64,000 bases of DNA from Variovorax sp. Root318D1 (GTDB taxonomy: Bacteria; Pseudomonadota; Gammaproteobacteria; Burkholderiales; Burkholderiaceae_C): positions 683,005 through 747,004 of the forward strand of contig NZ_LMCQ01000012.1 in NCBI RefSeq assembly GCF_001424835.1, read 5' to 3'. Positions 1 to 7,119 of the stretch are shown here, one piece after another. The notes under the pieces are model-generated. The model had not been told where the DNA came from and made no database searches. It worked only from the letters and a program-made list of their open reading frames with translations. Both the position numbers and the translations under genes were made by a program. Positions within the stretch are counted from its first letter, which is position 1; each line of letters begins with the position of its first letter.

Positions 1-215
1 CCCCTTCTGTATGCGCCGAGGAGCGCAGATGGAGGCGGGATCAGGGCCGCAGCTGTTTGAGCGAAGCGAGTTCTGCGGACCCCCGCCGGAGTCGAGCACC
101 GCAGGTTGCCCGTAGCGCAGCGGAGGGACGCAGACAGTAGGGGTCGCCTTTCTTTGCTTACTTTCTTTGGCGAAGCAAAGAAAGTGAGTCGCCCGCCGGG
201 GCGACACCCGGCCTC
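1..215. repeat. Dispersed intergenic repeat with hairpin
   Basis: These bases look like a copy of a composite intergenic repeat that I recognise from Comamonadaceae and some Xanthomonadaceae genomes; that recognition is from memory, not from a search. What the sequence shows is a perfect 10-bp inverted repeat, ACTTTCTTTG at 160-169 and CAAAGAAAGT at 176-185, around a 6-base loop, followed by a GC-rich tail rich in CGCCCGCCGGGGCG. A 65-codon frame runs through it from 106, but its composition is that of the repeat and it has no ribosome binding site, so I do not call a gene. The left edge of the window cuts the element. From about 216 to 299 the sequence becomes AT-richer and probably holds the promoter of the dioxygenase gene that starts at 300. 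Confidence 0.6.
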
Positions 216-299
216 GGAACCCAAACAACCGACAACGGCAAATAAGCTACCAACAAAGATTTCGTTGAGAAACTACCTCAGTAAACCTACATTGGCTGA

Positions 300-1187
300 A
301 TGACCGCTTCTCAAAGCAAAGCCGAAGCCCCTCCGCAGCACTTCGAAGTGCGCCCCTTCCCCGCCCCCGTAGGCGCAGAAATCCTCGGCCTCGACATCTC
401 CAAGTCCATCAACGACGAAGATTTCGCGCGCATCCACCGTGCCCACCTGGACCACCACGTCCTGGTATTCCGCAACCAGCAGATCACCCCCGCAGAGCAC
501 ATCGATTTCAGCCGCCGTTTCGGCCCGCTCGAAATCCACGTGCTGCACCAGTTCCATCTCAAGAACCACCCCGAGATCCTGATCGTCAGCAACATCAAGG
601 AAAACGGTGAGCCCATCGGCCTGGGCGATGCGGGCGCCTACTGGCACTCCGACCTCTCGTACAAGCCCCAGCCGAGCCTCGGCTCCCTGTTGCATGCGCA
701 AGAGCTGCCGAGCGAAGGCGGCGACACGCTCTTCGCCGATCAGCACCTCGCTTGGGAAGCTCTGAGCGCGGATCTGCAGCAACGCATCCTGCCGCTCCAG
801 GCCGAGCACAGCTACCTTGCCAAGTACGAAGAGCTGCGCGCCAAGAACCCCTGGCGGCCGAAGCTCTCGCAGGCGCAGGTCGATCAGGTCACGCCCGCCG
901 TGCAGCCGGTCGTGCGCACGCATCCCGAGACGGGCCGAAAGGCGCTGTTCGTCAGTGAGCATTTCACGACGGGCATCGTCGGCCTGCCGCAAGAGGAGAG
1001 CGACGCGCTGCTGGCCGAGCTGTTCGCGCACAGCGTGAAGCCCGAGTTCGTGTACCGGCACCAATGGGCGCCGCACGACCTGGTGTTCTGGGACAACCGC
1101 TCGCTGATGCACTTGGCGGCCGGCACGCCAGACCACCTGCGCCGCCGGCTGAACCGCACCACTATCGCTGGCGACACGCCGTTCTGA
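300..1187 (+). CDS. TauD/TfdA-family Fe(II)/2-oxoglutarate dioxygenase
   Basis: A 295-residue cytoplasmic non-heme iron dioxygenase of the taurine/2,4-D dioxygenase family. Such enzymes couple decarboxylation of 2-oxoglutarate to hydroxylation of a substrate such as a sulfonate, alkyl sulfate or aryloxy acid. The HxD part of the iron site is visible as H116-S-D118 (YWHSD), the distal histidine as H271 in the RSLMHLA stretch, and the Arg expected to bind 2-oxoglutarate near 282-285. Length is normal for the family. The gene stands alone on its strand, with no sulfonate transporter nearby, so the substrate cannot be read from context. No strong ribosome binding site precedes the ATG at 300. Confidence 0.88.
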   Translation: MTASQSKAEAPPQHFEVRPFPAPVGAEILGLDISKSINDEDFARIHRAHLDHHVLVFRNQQITPAEHIDFSRRFGPLEIHVLHQFHLKNHPEILIVSNIKENGEPIGLGDAGAYWHSDLSYKPQPSLGSLLHAQELPSEGGDTLFADQHLAWEALSADLQQRILPLQAEHSYLAKYEELRAKNPWRPKLSQAQVDQVTPAVQPVVRTHPETGRKALFVSEHFTTGIVGLPQEESDALLAELFAHSVKPEFVYRHQWAPHDLVFWDNRSLMHLAAGTPDHLRRRLNRTTIAGDTPF

Positions 1188-1211
1188 GAGGGACGACGGG
1201 CCGATCTTCCT

Positions 1212-1610
1212 TCAGCTGGCGGCAGGCTTGCCACCGCCCTTGCGCAGCGTGCGCAGCTCAGCGGTCAGGAACTCTTTGGCATCCCTCACCGCGCCATTCG
1301 GCATCTTCACCTGGTAGGGCTTGCCCGTCATCTCGGAGCGCGACGCGCAGCGGTCGATGAAGTCTTCCGCGGTGACGATCTCGTCCTTGAAGTGGTCGAA
1401 CTTGGCTTGCATGTGCTTCGCGGCGTTGGCGGCGTTGTGCGCGTCGCCATTGCGCATGAAGGTCATGGTCTTCATGTTCGAGACGCGAAGGATCAGTGTG
1501 TCGATGAGCTTCTGCTCCGACGCGGAAGGGGTGGCCTGCGCCAGCGCCGCAGCGGCACCAAGCAAAAGTGCGAACAGTGCGGTGCGCAGAAACCGGAAGG
1601 AAGACAACAT
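1212..1610 (-). CDS. DUF5329 / YfeK-like secreted protein
   Basis: A 132-residue protein with an N-terminal signal peptide (hydrophobic residues about 8-22, cleavage likely after an Ala-rich AAALAQA stretch). The mature part resembles E. coli YfeK and the DUF5329 family: residues about 33-125 contain the FMRNGDAH, AEDFIDRCASRS and MTGKPYQVK stretches typical of the family. It is expected to be periplasmic and its function is unknown. It is divergent from the phosphatase gene at 1721, leaving about 110 bp for both promoters. Assignment to the family is from recognised motifs; no role is inferred. Confidence 0.78.
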   Translation of the reverse strand: MLSSFRFLRTALFALLLGAAAALAQATPSASEQKLIDTLILRVSNMKTMTFMRNGDAHNAANAAKHMQAKFDHFKDEIVTAEDFIDRCASRSEMTGKPYQVKMPNGAVRDAKEFLTAELRTLRKGGGKPAAS

Positions 1611-1720
1611 GGATCTGAGAAGGAGAAGGAGTTCCGGACCATGCTAGAGCGAGGGGCCCCGGCATGTCAAACCGGCCCGCCTCGGGTCTAATTGCAGTTT
1701 TTGGCACGCGTGATTTCTCC

Positions 1721-2503
1721 ATGAGCCCCCCGACCCTCGATCTTTTGTCGATTGCCAATGCGTTGGCCGACGCGGCCGCCGCGCAATCGATGCATTACTT
1801 CCGCACGCCGCTCGACATCGTCACCAAGGCCGACGCGAGCCCGGTCACGCTGGCGGACCGCGCCGCCGAAATGGCCATGCGCGAGATCCTGGGCGAGCGT
1901 GCCGCAGCCGATGGCATCTTCGGCGAGGAGCACGGCCTCGAACGGCTCGACGCCGAGCGCGTCTGGGTGCTCGACCCTATCGACGGCACGCGCAGCTTCA
2001 TCACCGGATCGCCGCTATGGGGCACGCTGATCGGCGTGCTGCAAGGCCCGCGCGTGGTGCTTGGCATGGTCGACATGCCGGTGCTCAAGGAGCGCTGGAT
2101 CGGCCAGCTCGGCAAAGGCGCGACGCGCGACGGAAAGCCGGTGCGCGCGAGCGGCTGCACCGAAGTGGCCAAGGCGCGCATCGTCACCACCTCCCCCGAC
2201 ATCTTTGCGCCGGCCGACTGGCAGGCCTTCGACCGGCTCAGCCGGCAGTGCGCGATGCGGCGCTTCGGCGGCGATTGCTACGGCTACGCCCAGCTGGCCG
2301 GCGGCACCATCGACCTCGTGGTGGAAACCGGCCTGCAGCCCTACGACTACCTTGGGCCCGCGGGCCTGATCGAGGCCGCGGGCGGCGTCATCACCGACTG
2401 GCAGGGCCAGCCGCTGGGCCTGGAGTCCGATGGCCGGGTGATTGCCGCGGCCACGCCCGAACTCCATGGCCAGGCGATGGCCATCCTCGCCGCGCGGGCT
2501 TGA
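1721..2503 (+). CDS. hisN: Inositol-monophosphatase-family phosphatase, HisN-like histidinol phosphatase
   Basis: A 260-residue Mg2+-dependent phosphatase of the inositol monophosphatase superfamily. Metal ligands are visible: E69-E70 in FGEEHG, D85-x-x-D88 in DPIDGTRSF, and a C-terminal D-containing stretch (YDYLGPAGLIEAAGG) that replaces the usual WDxAAG. This pattern and the RSF after the DPIDGT motif resemble HisN-type histidinol-phosphate phosphatases, the last phosphatase step of histidine synthesis in many proteobacteria. An upstream in-frame ATG at 1664 is possible, but homology begins after 1721, so I use the shorter start. It is followed at 20 bp by a small DUF2905 gene and then a ROK kinase. 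The histidinol role is an inference; a general inositol-phosphatase-like role is the alternative. Confidence 0.8.
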   Translation: MSPPTLDLLSIANALADAAAAQSMHYFRTPLDIVTKADASPVTLADRAAEMAMREILGERAAADGIFGEEHGLERLDAERVWVLDPIDGTRSFITGSPLWGTLIGVLQGPRVVLGMVDMPVLKERWIGQLGKGATRDGKPVRASGCTEVAKARIVTTSPDIFAPADWQAFDRLSRQCAMRRFGGDCYGYAQLAGGTIDLVVETGLQPYDYLGPAGLIEAAGGVITDWQGQPLGLESDGRVIAAATPELHGQAMAILAARA

Positions 2504-2522
2504 ACCGGCCTAGACTGTTTCA

Positions 2523-2717
2523 ATGATCCGCTGGCTGATCGTCGTCGTCCTTGCCCTGGTACTCATGAGCGGCCTTACGGCTTGGCTGCGCCGGTTCGGC
2601 TTTGGGCGGCTGCCCGGCGATTTCGAATTCCGCGCCTTCGGCCGCCACTGGCAGCTGCCGATCTCCAGCACTCTGGTGCTCAGCATGATCGCGGCGCTGA
2701 TTGCGCGCTTCATCTAG
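2523..2717 (+). CDS. Small membrane protein, DUF2905
   Basis: A 64-residue protein with two hydrophobic segments (about residues 3-20 and 46-63) separated by a basic loop containing GRLPGDFEF, the signature of DUF2905. Members are short inner-membrane proteins of unknown function found in many bacteria. It lies 19 bp after the phosphatase gene and 43 bp before the ROK kinase gene, so it is probably the middle gene of a three-gene transcript. Confidence 0.8.
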   Translation: MIRWLIVVVLALVLMSGLTAWLRRFGFGRLPGDFEFRAFGRHWQLPISSTLVLSMIAALIARFI

Positions 2718-2760
2718 CGCAACCGATGAACCTAAAGTCCGAAAAGAGAAGAACCACGCG

Positions 2761-3687
2761 ATGAGAGCCTGCGTCGACATCGGCGGCACCAAGGTGGCCG
2801 TGAGCCTTTCCCCCTCGAGCGATGCGCCGCTGGCCGGCCGCCGCAGCGAGCCGACTGCCAAGACCGGCGACAACGATGCCGTGGCCGTGCAGATCATCCG
2901 CATGATCGAGGAAGCCTGCGCCGAACAAGGCGTTGATACCGGCGCGATCACCCGCGTCGGCGTGTCTTCGACCGGGCCCTTCGAATTGAAGGACGGCATG
3001 GTGGAACTTGCAACGCCCAACATCTGCGGCGGCATTGCAGGCCCGGCGCGCGGCCTCCCCAACAACTGGATGACGGCGATCATCGAAGCGCCGCTGGCCC
3101 GGCGCTTCGGCAGCGTGCGGGTCGAGAACGATGCGGTGGCGGCGCTGGAGGCCGAGCGCCAGTGGGGCGCGCTCAAGGGGCTGGACCACTGCGCCTATGT
3201 CACCTGGAGCACCGGCGTGGGCGTGGGCTTGTGCGTCGACGGGCGACCGCTGCGCGGCAAGAACGGCAACGCCGGACATGCGGGCCACAGCTTCGTGGCC
3301 GACGACGCGAGCGGCGCGCTCTGCGGATGCGGCAACCTTGGCGACGTGGAGGCATTGGTAGCCGGCAACTCCATCGCGCGCCGCCTGGGGCAGCCTGCGC
3401 CCGAGTTGTTCGCGGCCGCCTCAAGCGGTGAACCGCATGCCGTCGAGATCGTCGATGCCCTGTGCCGCGTCATGGGCCGGATGATCTACAACCTGGTGGC
3501 CACGCTCGATCTCCAGCGCATCAGCCTGGGCGGCAGCGTGTTCTGGCACCACCGCGAGTTTCTGCTGCCGCGATTGCAGGCGCAGGTCGATGGCAAGCTG
3601 CTGCCGCTCACGCGCGGCGTGATGCTGGTGCCCGCCGGGCTCGGCGAAAAGGTCGGCGACTACGCGGCCCTTGCGCTGCTCGACTGA
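2761..3687 (+). CDS. ROK-family sugar kinase, probably glucokinase-like
   Basis: A 308-residue ROK kinase. The phosphate-binding motif DIGGTK is at residues 6-11, the catalytic aspartate is D124 in VENDAV, and the GHAGH histidines at 173 and 176 correspond to the zinc/substrate loop. The zinc motif is normally CxCGxxGC; here it reads C188-G-C190-G-N-L-G-D195, so the third cysteine is replaced by aspartate. I chose 2761 because the DIGGTK motif must lie at the extreme N terminus and an AAAAGAGAAG purine stretch precedes it. The last 28 bases overlap the convergent regulator gene. Likely acts on glucose or another hexose; the substrate is not shown by the sequence. Confidence 0.82.
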   Translation: MRACVDIGGTKVAVSLSPSSDAPLAGRRSEPTAKTGDNDAVAVQIIRMIEEACAEQGVDTGAITRVGVSSTGPFELKDGMVELATPNICGGIAGPARGLPNNWMTAIIEAPLARRFGSVRVENDAVAALEAERQWGALKGLDHCAYVTWSTGVGVGLCVDGRPLRGKNGNAGHAGHSFVADDASGALCGCGNLGDVEALVAGNSIARRLGQPAPELFAAASSGEPHAVEIVDALCRVMGRMIYNLVATLDLQRISLGGSVFWHHREFLLPRLQAQVDGKLLPLTRGVMLVPAGLGEKVGDYAALALLD

Positions 3688-5177
3688 AGCCGGGCTGCTT
3701 CGGGCGGCCAGGGGGGCGATGCCGTCCCTGCGCCGGCCCCGCGGCTCAGCGTCTCGATGATCTGGCCCAGGCGGCGCAAGCCGGTGTCGACAGCTTCACC
3801 GTAAGGCCAACCGCAATTGATGCGCAGGTAGTGGTCGAAGCGCGACGAGTTGGAGAACAGCGTGCCGGGCGCCACCACGATCCGCTCGGCCAGCGCCGCA
3901 TCGAAGACCCTCGAAGAAGAAAGCCGTTCGGGCAGCTCGACCCACAGTTGCAGTCCGCCGGGCGGCAGGTTGATGCGCGTACCCGCGGGAAAGTAGCTGG
4001 CAATCGCGTCGGCGGTCTGCTCGCGCTGCGTCTTGAGGCAACCGCGCAGATGCCGCAGGTGGCGGTCGTAGGCGCCGGTGCCCATGAAGAGGCCCGCCGC
4101 GCCTTGCGAGAGCCCTTCGTTGTTGCGCGTCTGCGCAAATTTGAGCATTTCCACCCGCGCCTGCCAGCGTCCGGCCGCGATCCAGCCCAGCCGCAGGCCG
4201 GGCGCAAGAATCTTGTGCAGCGATGCGCAATGGATCACATTGCCGCTGGCGTCCCACGACTTGAGCGCGCGCGGCGGCGTCGGGGCGTCGATCAGTTCGC
4301 TGTAGGTGTCGTCCTCGATCAGCGGAATCGCATGCCGCTCGCAAAGCTGAGCGAGCCTCGCCTTGTGGGCGTCGGGCATCACGCTCCCCAGCGGGTTCTG
4401 CAAGTGCGGCACCACCACCACGGCCTTGATGTTGTCGTAGGTGCTGATCGCAAGCTCCAGCGCCTCGATCGAAAGGCCGGTCTGCGGACTGGTCGGAATC
4501 TCCAGCGCGCGCATGCCGAGGCTTTCGAGCACCTGCAGCAGGCCATAGAAGGTGGGCGACTCCACCGCCACCGTGTCGCCCGGCTGAGCCACGGCGCGCA
4601 GCGCGAGGTTGAGCGCCTCGATACAGCCGTTGGTCACCAGGATGTCGTCCGGCGAGATCGCCATGCCCACGCGCAGGCTGCGCTGCGCGAGCACCTCGCG
4701 GAACTGGCGATGGCCTTTCAGCGGCGATGCGACCGTCAGCATCTCGGGCTGCTGGCGCAGCATGCGCGTCATCGCATTGCGCAGCGCCTCGGCGGGATAC
4801 AGCTCCGGTGCGCCGCGCGCGATCGAGAGATTGAGCTTCTCGGGAATCTGCCGGCGGCGCGCCACGAAGTCCGACACCTTGGCGTGGATGCCCACGTACT
4901 GCGCCGGGTCCGGCGGCACGCCGGCGGCGGGCTCCTCCATCGGCGCAATGGCCAGCCGCCGCGGCCGGCGCACGAAGTACCCCGAGCGGTCCCGCGCCTC
5001 GACCCACCCATCGCTCTCCATCGTGCGGCACAGCTGCAGCGCGGTCGAAAGGCTGATGTCGTGCAGCCGCATGAGGCTGCGCAGCGACGGCAGCTTGTCG
5101 CCCTGCTTGAGCGAGCCGGTGTGGATCGCGTCCACGTAGTGCGCTGCGAGCTGGCGGTAGAGCGGTAGCGAGTCCAT
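3660..5177 (-). CDS. MocR/PdxR-type GntR regulator with aminotransferase domain
   Basis: A 505-residue fusion of an N-terminal GntR winged helix (about residues 5-72, PLYRQLAAHYVDAI ... GYFVRR) and a fold-type I aminotransferase-like domain (about 110-490). The PLP-binding lysine is K322 in SLHKILAPGLRLGW, with N261-P and D289/D290 in the cofactor site. MocR proteins sense a PLP-linked ligand and regulate a neighbouring gene. I use the ATG at 5177, preceded by GGGGAG at a good distance, rather than the upstream in-frame ATG. It is divergent from the DUF2917-like gene at 5351 with 173 bp between. That gap carries a repeated 9-mer (see the site entry). Target and ligand are unknown. Confidence 0.9.
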   Translation of the reverse strand: MDSLPLYRQLAAHYVDAIHTGSLKQGDKLPSLRSLMRLHDISLSTALQLCRTMESDGWVEARDRSGYFVRRPRRLAIAPMEEPAAGVPPDPAQYVGIHAKVSDFVARRRQIPEKLNLSIARGAPELYPAEALRNAMTRMLRQQPEMLTVASPLKGHRQFREVLAQRSLRVGMAISPDDILVTNGCIEALNLALRAVAQPGDTVAVESPTFYGLLQVLESLGMRALEIPTSPQTGLSIEALELAISTYDNIKAVVVVPHLQNPLGSVMPDAHKARLAQLCERHAIPLIEDDTYSELIDAPTPPRALKSWDASGNVIHCASLHKILAPGLRLGWIAAGRWQARVEMLKFAQTRNNEGLSQGAAGLFMGTGAYDRHLRHLRGCLKTQREQTADAIASYFPAGTRINLPPGGLQLWVELPERLSSSRVFDAALAERIVVAPGTLFSNSSRFDHYLRINCGWPYGEAVDTGLRRLGQIIETLSRGAGAGTASPPWPPEAARLQSSSARAA

Positions 5178-5209
5178 GGCGTCGATGCTCCCCCGATCGC
5201 GCATCCGAA

Positions 5210-5249
5210 AACAGATGCAGTTGCAAAGGAAAACGACCATAACAGATGC
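5210..5249. promoter_or_regulatory. Direct repeat AACAGATGC, candidate MocR-type operator
   Basis: The 9-mer AACAGATGC occurs at 5210-5218 and again, same orientation, at 5241-5249. The 31-bp offset is close to three helical turns. MocR/PdxR regulators are known to bind direct repeats near their own promoter, and this pair lies 33 bp upstream of the MocR-type start codon and about 100 bp upstream of the divergent DUF2917-like gene. The repeat is seen directly; its role as an operator is an inference. Confidence 0.5.
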
Positions 5250-5350
5250 GCTGCGGCGCTCGCTGTTCCGGTGCGAATCGCCTTGGCGTGTGCCTGTTTT
5301 TTGAGCGGCCGAATTCCTACGATGGCCGCATCCACTCCGAAAGCCGCGCC

Positions 5351-5692
5351 ATGCAACCCGCCACGCTCGATCCACTGCCCGACACCGTCACCTTGCAGGC
5401 GGGACAGGCCTTGCGCACCGCGCTCGACCCCGCGACCTGGCTCGAAGTGCTGGAGGGCCGGGCACAACTGGTGTCGCCGCCGTCATGGTTCGGCGACACC
5501 GTGTTCACCGTGAAGAGCCTGCTGGCCGAAGGCGACGTGCATCGCCTGGAACGAGGCGGCTGGATCGAGCTGTCGGCGCTGACGCCGGTGCGGCTGCGGG
5601 TTCATGCGCCGCAACAGGCACCGGCACCGGCGGCTCGGCCTGCAGAGATCCGGCCTGTGATGCGCCTGGTGCGGCTCTTGACCGGCACCTGA
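5351..5692 (+). CDS. Small DUF2917-like protein divergent from MocR gene
   Basis: A 113-residue protein without signal peptide or membrane segment. Residues about 12-85 follow the DUF2917 pattern of short beta strands: an L-x-x-G-x-A entry, LEVLEGRAQLVSPP, then DVHRLERGGWIELSAL. The second DUF2917 gene of this window (16394) shows the same pattern more clearly. The C-terminal 30 residues are Pro/Ala-rich and then basic. The start at 5351 is chosen because homology to the family begins there; an upstream in-frame ATG at 5246 would lie inside the operator region. DUF2917 proteins have no assigned function; this one is probably regulated by the divergent MocR-type protein. Confidence 0.6.
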   Translation: MQPATLDPLPDTVTLQAGQALRTALDPATWLEVLEGRAQLVSPPSWFGDTVFTVKSLLAEGDVHRLERGGWIELSALTPVRLRVHAPQQAPAPAARPAEIRPVMRLVRLLTGT

Positions 5693-5711
5693 ACGGGCTG
5701 CCGCGTTCTGG

Positions 5712-7097
5712 CTAGCGCTGGCTCGCGGCGTGCCGCAGCGCTTCGAGAAAGCTGCGCCGCCACCAATGGATGTCTTGCTCGCGGATGCGCGAGAGCAGCT
5801 TCTGGTGCCGCTCGCGCCGCTCCTCGAGCGGCATCTGCAGCGCCTGCTGCACGGTTTCGGCCGTGCCGTGGGTGTCGTACGGATTCACCAGCAGCGCTTC
5901 CTTCAGCTGCTCGGCCGCACCGGCAAAGCGCGACAGCACCAGCACGCCTGGGTCGGCCGGGTCTTGCGCCGCGATGTATTCCTTGGCGACGAGGTTCATG
6001 CCGTCGCGCAGCGGCGTCACCAGCCCGACCGCCGCGGCACGGCACAGCCCCGGCACGCGCTTGCGCGCCACCATGCGGTGGATGTAGCGCACCGGCATCC
6101 AGTCGAGCTCGCCGTAGTCGCCGTTGATGGCGCCGCACAGCGATTCGAGCTCACGCCGGATGTCTCCATAGGCATCGACCGTTTCGCGCGTGGGCGACGC
6201 AATCTGGATCAGCGTGGCGCTGCGTCGGTTCTCGGGGTAGTTGGCCAGCAGCTCGCGAAAGGCCCGCACCCGCTGCGGAATGCCCTTGGAGTAGTCGAGC
6301 CGGTCGATGCCCAGCAGCAACCGGCGCTGCGAATACTCGCGCTTCATGGTCTCGAACATGTCGCGCGACTCCTTGGCGTGCGTGAGCGCCGCGAACTCGT
6401 CGACGTCAATGCCGATGGGGAAGGTGCTGCAGCGCACCGTCTGCCCGTAGGCTCGGTACATCTCGTCGCCCAGGTATTCGCCATGGGCCTCGTTGCGCAC
6501 GTAGTGTTCGAAATGCTGCACGTCCTGCTGCGCCTGGAAGCCGATCAGGTCGTAGGAGAACAGCGAGCGCATGAGCCATTCATGCTGCGGAACGGCCGCG
6601 ATGATGATCTGCGGCGGCAGCGGAATGTGCAGGAAGAAGCCGATGCGCTGCCTGCAGCCCATGGCGCGCAACTCGGCCGCGAGCGGCATCAGGTGGTAGT
6701 CGTGGATCCAGATGATGTCGTCGGGCTTCAGGAGCGGCATCAGCTTGCGCGCGAACAGCTGGTTCACGCGCCGGTAGCCGCCGATGAAGCCGGCGTCGAA
6801 ATGGGCAAGGTCGAGGCGGTTGTGGAACACCGGCCACAGCACGTCGTTGCTGTAGCCCAGGTAGTAGCTGTCGTGGTCCTCGCGGCTCAGGTCGATGGTG
6901 GCCAGGGTGACCTTGCCGGCCTGCAGTACGTGCAGCTCGCCTTCGCCCGTGGGACCGTCCTCGACGATCTGGCCGCTCCAGCCGAACCACAGGCCACCGC
7001 TTTGCTGCAGGCTTTCACCGAGCGCAACGGCCAGGCCGCCCGCGGCCGGCTTGCGCGGATCCGCCACGCGGTTCGAAACGACGACGAGCCGGCTCAT
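5712..7097 (-). CDS. otsA: Trehalose-6-phosphate synthase
   Basis: A 461-residue GT20 glycosyltransferase that makes trehalose-6-phosphate from UDP-glucose and glucose-6-phosphate. Visible family motifs are the N-terminal SNRV followed by AGGLA, GWSG, the central WIHDYHLMPL, IGFFLHIPLPP, GIDRLDYSKG and the C-terminal DGMNLVAKEY. Length is normal. The start at 7097 is fixed by the N-terminal MSRLVVVSNRV; a longer frame exists only because it overlaps the upstream GH15 gene. It is the third gene of the otsB-GH15-otsA transcript, 22 bp after the GH15 stop. The product is cytoplasmic and its output is dephosphorylated by the OtsB encoded upstream. Confidence 0.97.
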   Translation of the reverse strand: MSRLVVVSNRVADPRKPAAGGLAVALGESLQQSGGLWFGWSGQIVEDGPTGEGELHVLQAGKVTLATIDLSREDHDSYYLGYSNDVLWPVFHNRLDLAHFDAGFIGGYRRVNQLFARKLMPLLKPDDIIWIHDYHLMPLAAELRAMGCRQRIGFFLHIPLPPQIIIAAVPQHEWLMRSLFSYDLIGFQAQQDVQHFEHYVRNEAHGEYLGDEMYRAYGQTVRCSTFPIGIDVDEFAALTHAKESRDMFETMKREYSQRRLLLGIDRLDYSKGIPQRVRAFRELLANYPENRRSATLIQIASPTRETVDAYGDIRRELESLCGAINGDYGELDWMPVRYIHRMVARKRVPGLCRAAAVGLVTPLRDGMNLVAKEYIAAQDPADPGVLVLSRFAGAAEQLKEALLVNPYDTHGTAETVQQALQMPLEERRERHQKLLSRIREQDIHWWRRSFLEALRHAASQR

Positions 7098-7119
7098 GGG
7101 TGCACCCCTGGCGCTGCGC

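Noticed and set aside
106..303. 65-codon frame at the left edge
   Set aside because: It is the translation of the dispersed repeat and runs into the dioxygenase start; no ribosome binding site.
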